A stretch of 21,888 nt of DNA from JAYEJW01 sp034716535 (GTDB taxonomy: Bacteria; Pseudomonadota; Gammaproteobacteria; Chromatiales; Chromatiaceae), in contig JAYEJW010000625.1 of NCBI GenBank assembly GCA_034716535.1, positions 1 to 21,888 on the forward strand. Direction: 5' to 3'. Position numbers and translations under genes: made by a program. Every line of letters starts with the position of its first letter. Position 1 is the first letter of the stretch. The notes beneath the pieces are model-generated. The model did no database searches and had not been told where the DNA came from. It saw only the letters and a list, made by a program, of their open reading frames with translations. Shown one piece after another: positions 21,702-21,888 of the stretch.

Positions 21702-21888
21702 GGAAACCCCTCCCAAGAATCTCGGAGTGTCGCCGTGCTCAGGATGCGAAACGGGACGTCCCAGTCCCCCTTTCGCCTTGCGCTCGGCGACAACCTTTAA
21801 ATAGACAGTACAGTTCAAGAGAGCAATATCACTTTCCCAACTGATGGTAAATTAGCTATTAAAATAATTACAAAACTCTTAAAAATTG
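21702..21888 (-). promoter_or_regulatory. AT-rich upstream region of the symporter gene
   Basis: From about 21790 to the window edge the base composition turns sharply AT-rich (for example GCTATTAAAATAATTACAAA), unlike the rest of the window. This is the expected promoter side of the minus-strand symporter gene. Several A/T hexamers could serve as -10 or -35 boxes and I cannot choose one. A short repeat ACAGTACAGT (21807-21816) may be an operator. Confidence 0.35.

Overview
The window is GC-rich, densely coded chromosomal DNA. The housekeeping content points to a gammaproteobacterium: SohB-type S49 protease, ThyA, cofactor-independent phosphoglycerate mutase, GlgC, a DUF1820 protein, a BolA protein, an AGCS symporter, and a DUF3302/HlyD pair like E. 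coli YiaW/YiaV. A sulfur-oxidising or Chromatiales-like host is a guess from gene content, not something the sequence proves. I see no rRNA, tRNA or CRISPR array.

Region 1 (1-3831, + strand) is a tightly packed envelope and transport cluster: a glycine/Arg-Gln-Asp-rich exported-looking protein that may be cut by the window start, a SulP anion transporter with a STAS domain, a DUF3302 membrane protein and an HlyD-family adaptor. Gaps are 5 nt between the first two genes and 1 nt of overlap between the last two.

Region 2 (3892-8167) is the most interesting part. A 3,993-bp IS21-family element (3922-7914) has long imperfect inverted repeats (38 of 52 positions by hand count). Each end carries an internal repeat at 24-bp spacing, and a 7-bp target duplication (CCCGGAT) flanks the element. 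It carries IstA and IstB plus two upstream genes: a small Cys-motif, Arg-rich protein and a ParB-like protein whose end overlaps the istA start by 11 nt. The element appears to have landed about ten codons into an open reading frame. If one target copy and the element are removed, the frame that starts at 3892 behind a strong ribosome binding site joins exactly to the frame running from 7922 to 8167. Direct repeats inside the element (4450-4470, 4531-4551, with a degenerate third copy near 4601) are candidate binding sites for its own proteins.

Region 3 (8083-16478, - strand) holds a YdjM-like membrane protein, a GT2-GtrA fusion glycosyltransferase, a HAD-IIA phosphatase-like protein 17 nt downstream of a long coiled-coil LysM protein, and a probable gpmI-thyA-sohB transcription unit with gaps of 44 and 24 nt.

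Region 4 (16808-21888) holds glgC (+), which ends in a clear intrinsic terminator. It is followed by a convergent tiny lipoprotein (-), a + strand row of a DUF1820 protein, an ankyrin-repeat lipoprotein and a BolA-like protein, and a convergent AGCS sodium:amino acid symporter (-). The symporter is preceded by an unusually AT-rich stretch at the window edge.
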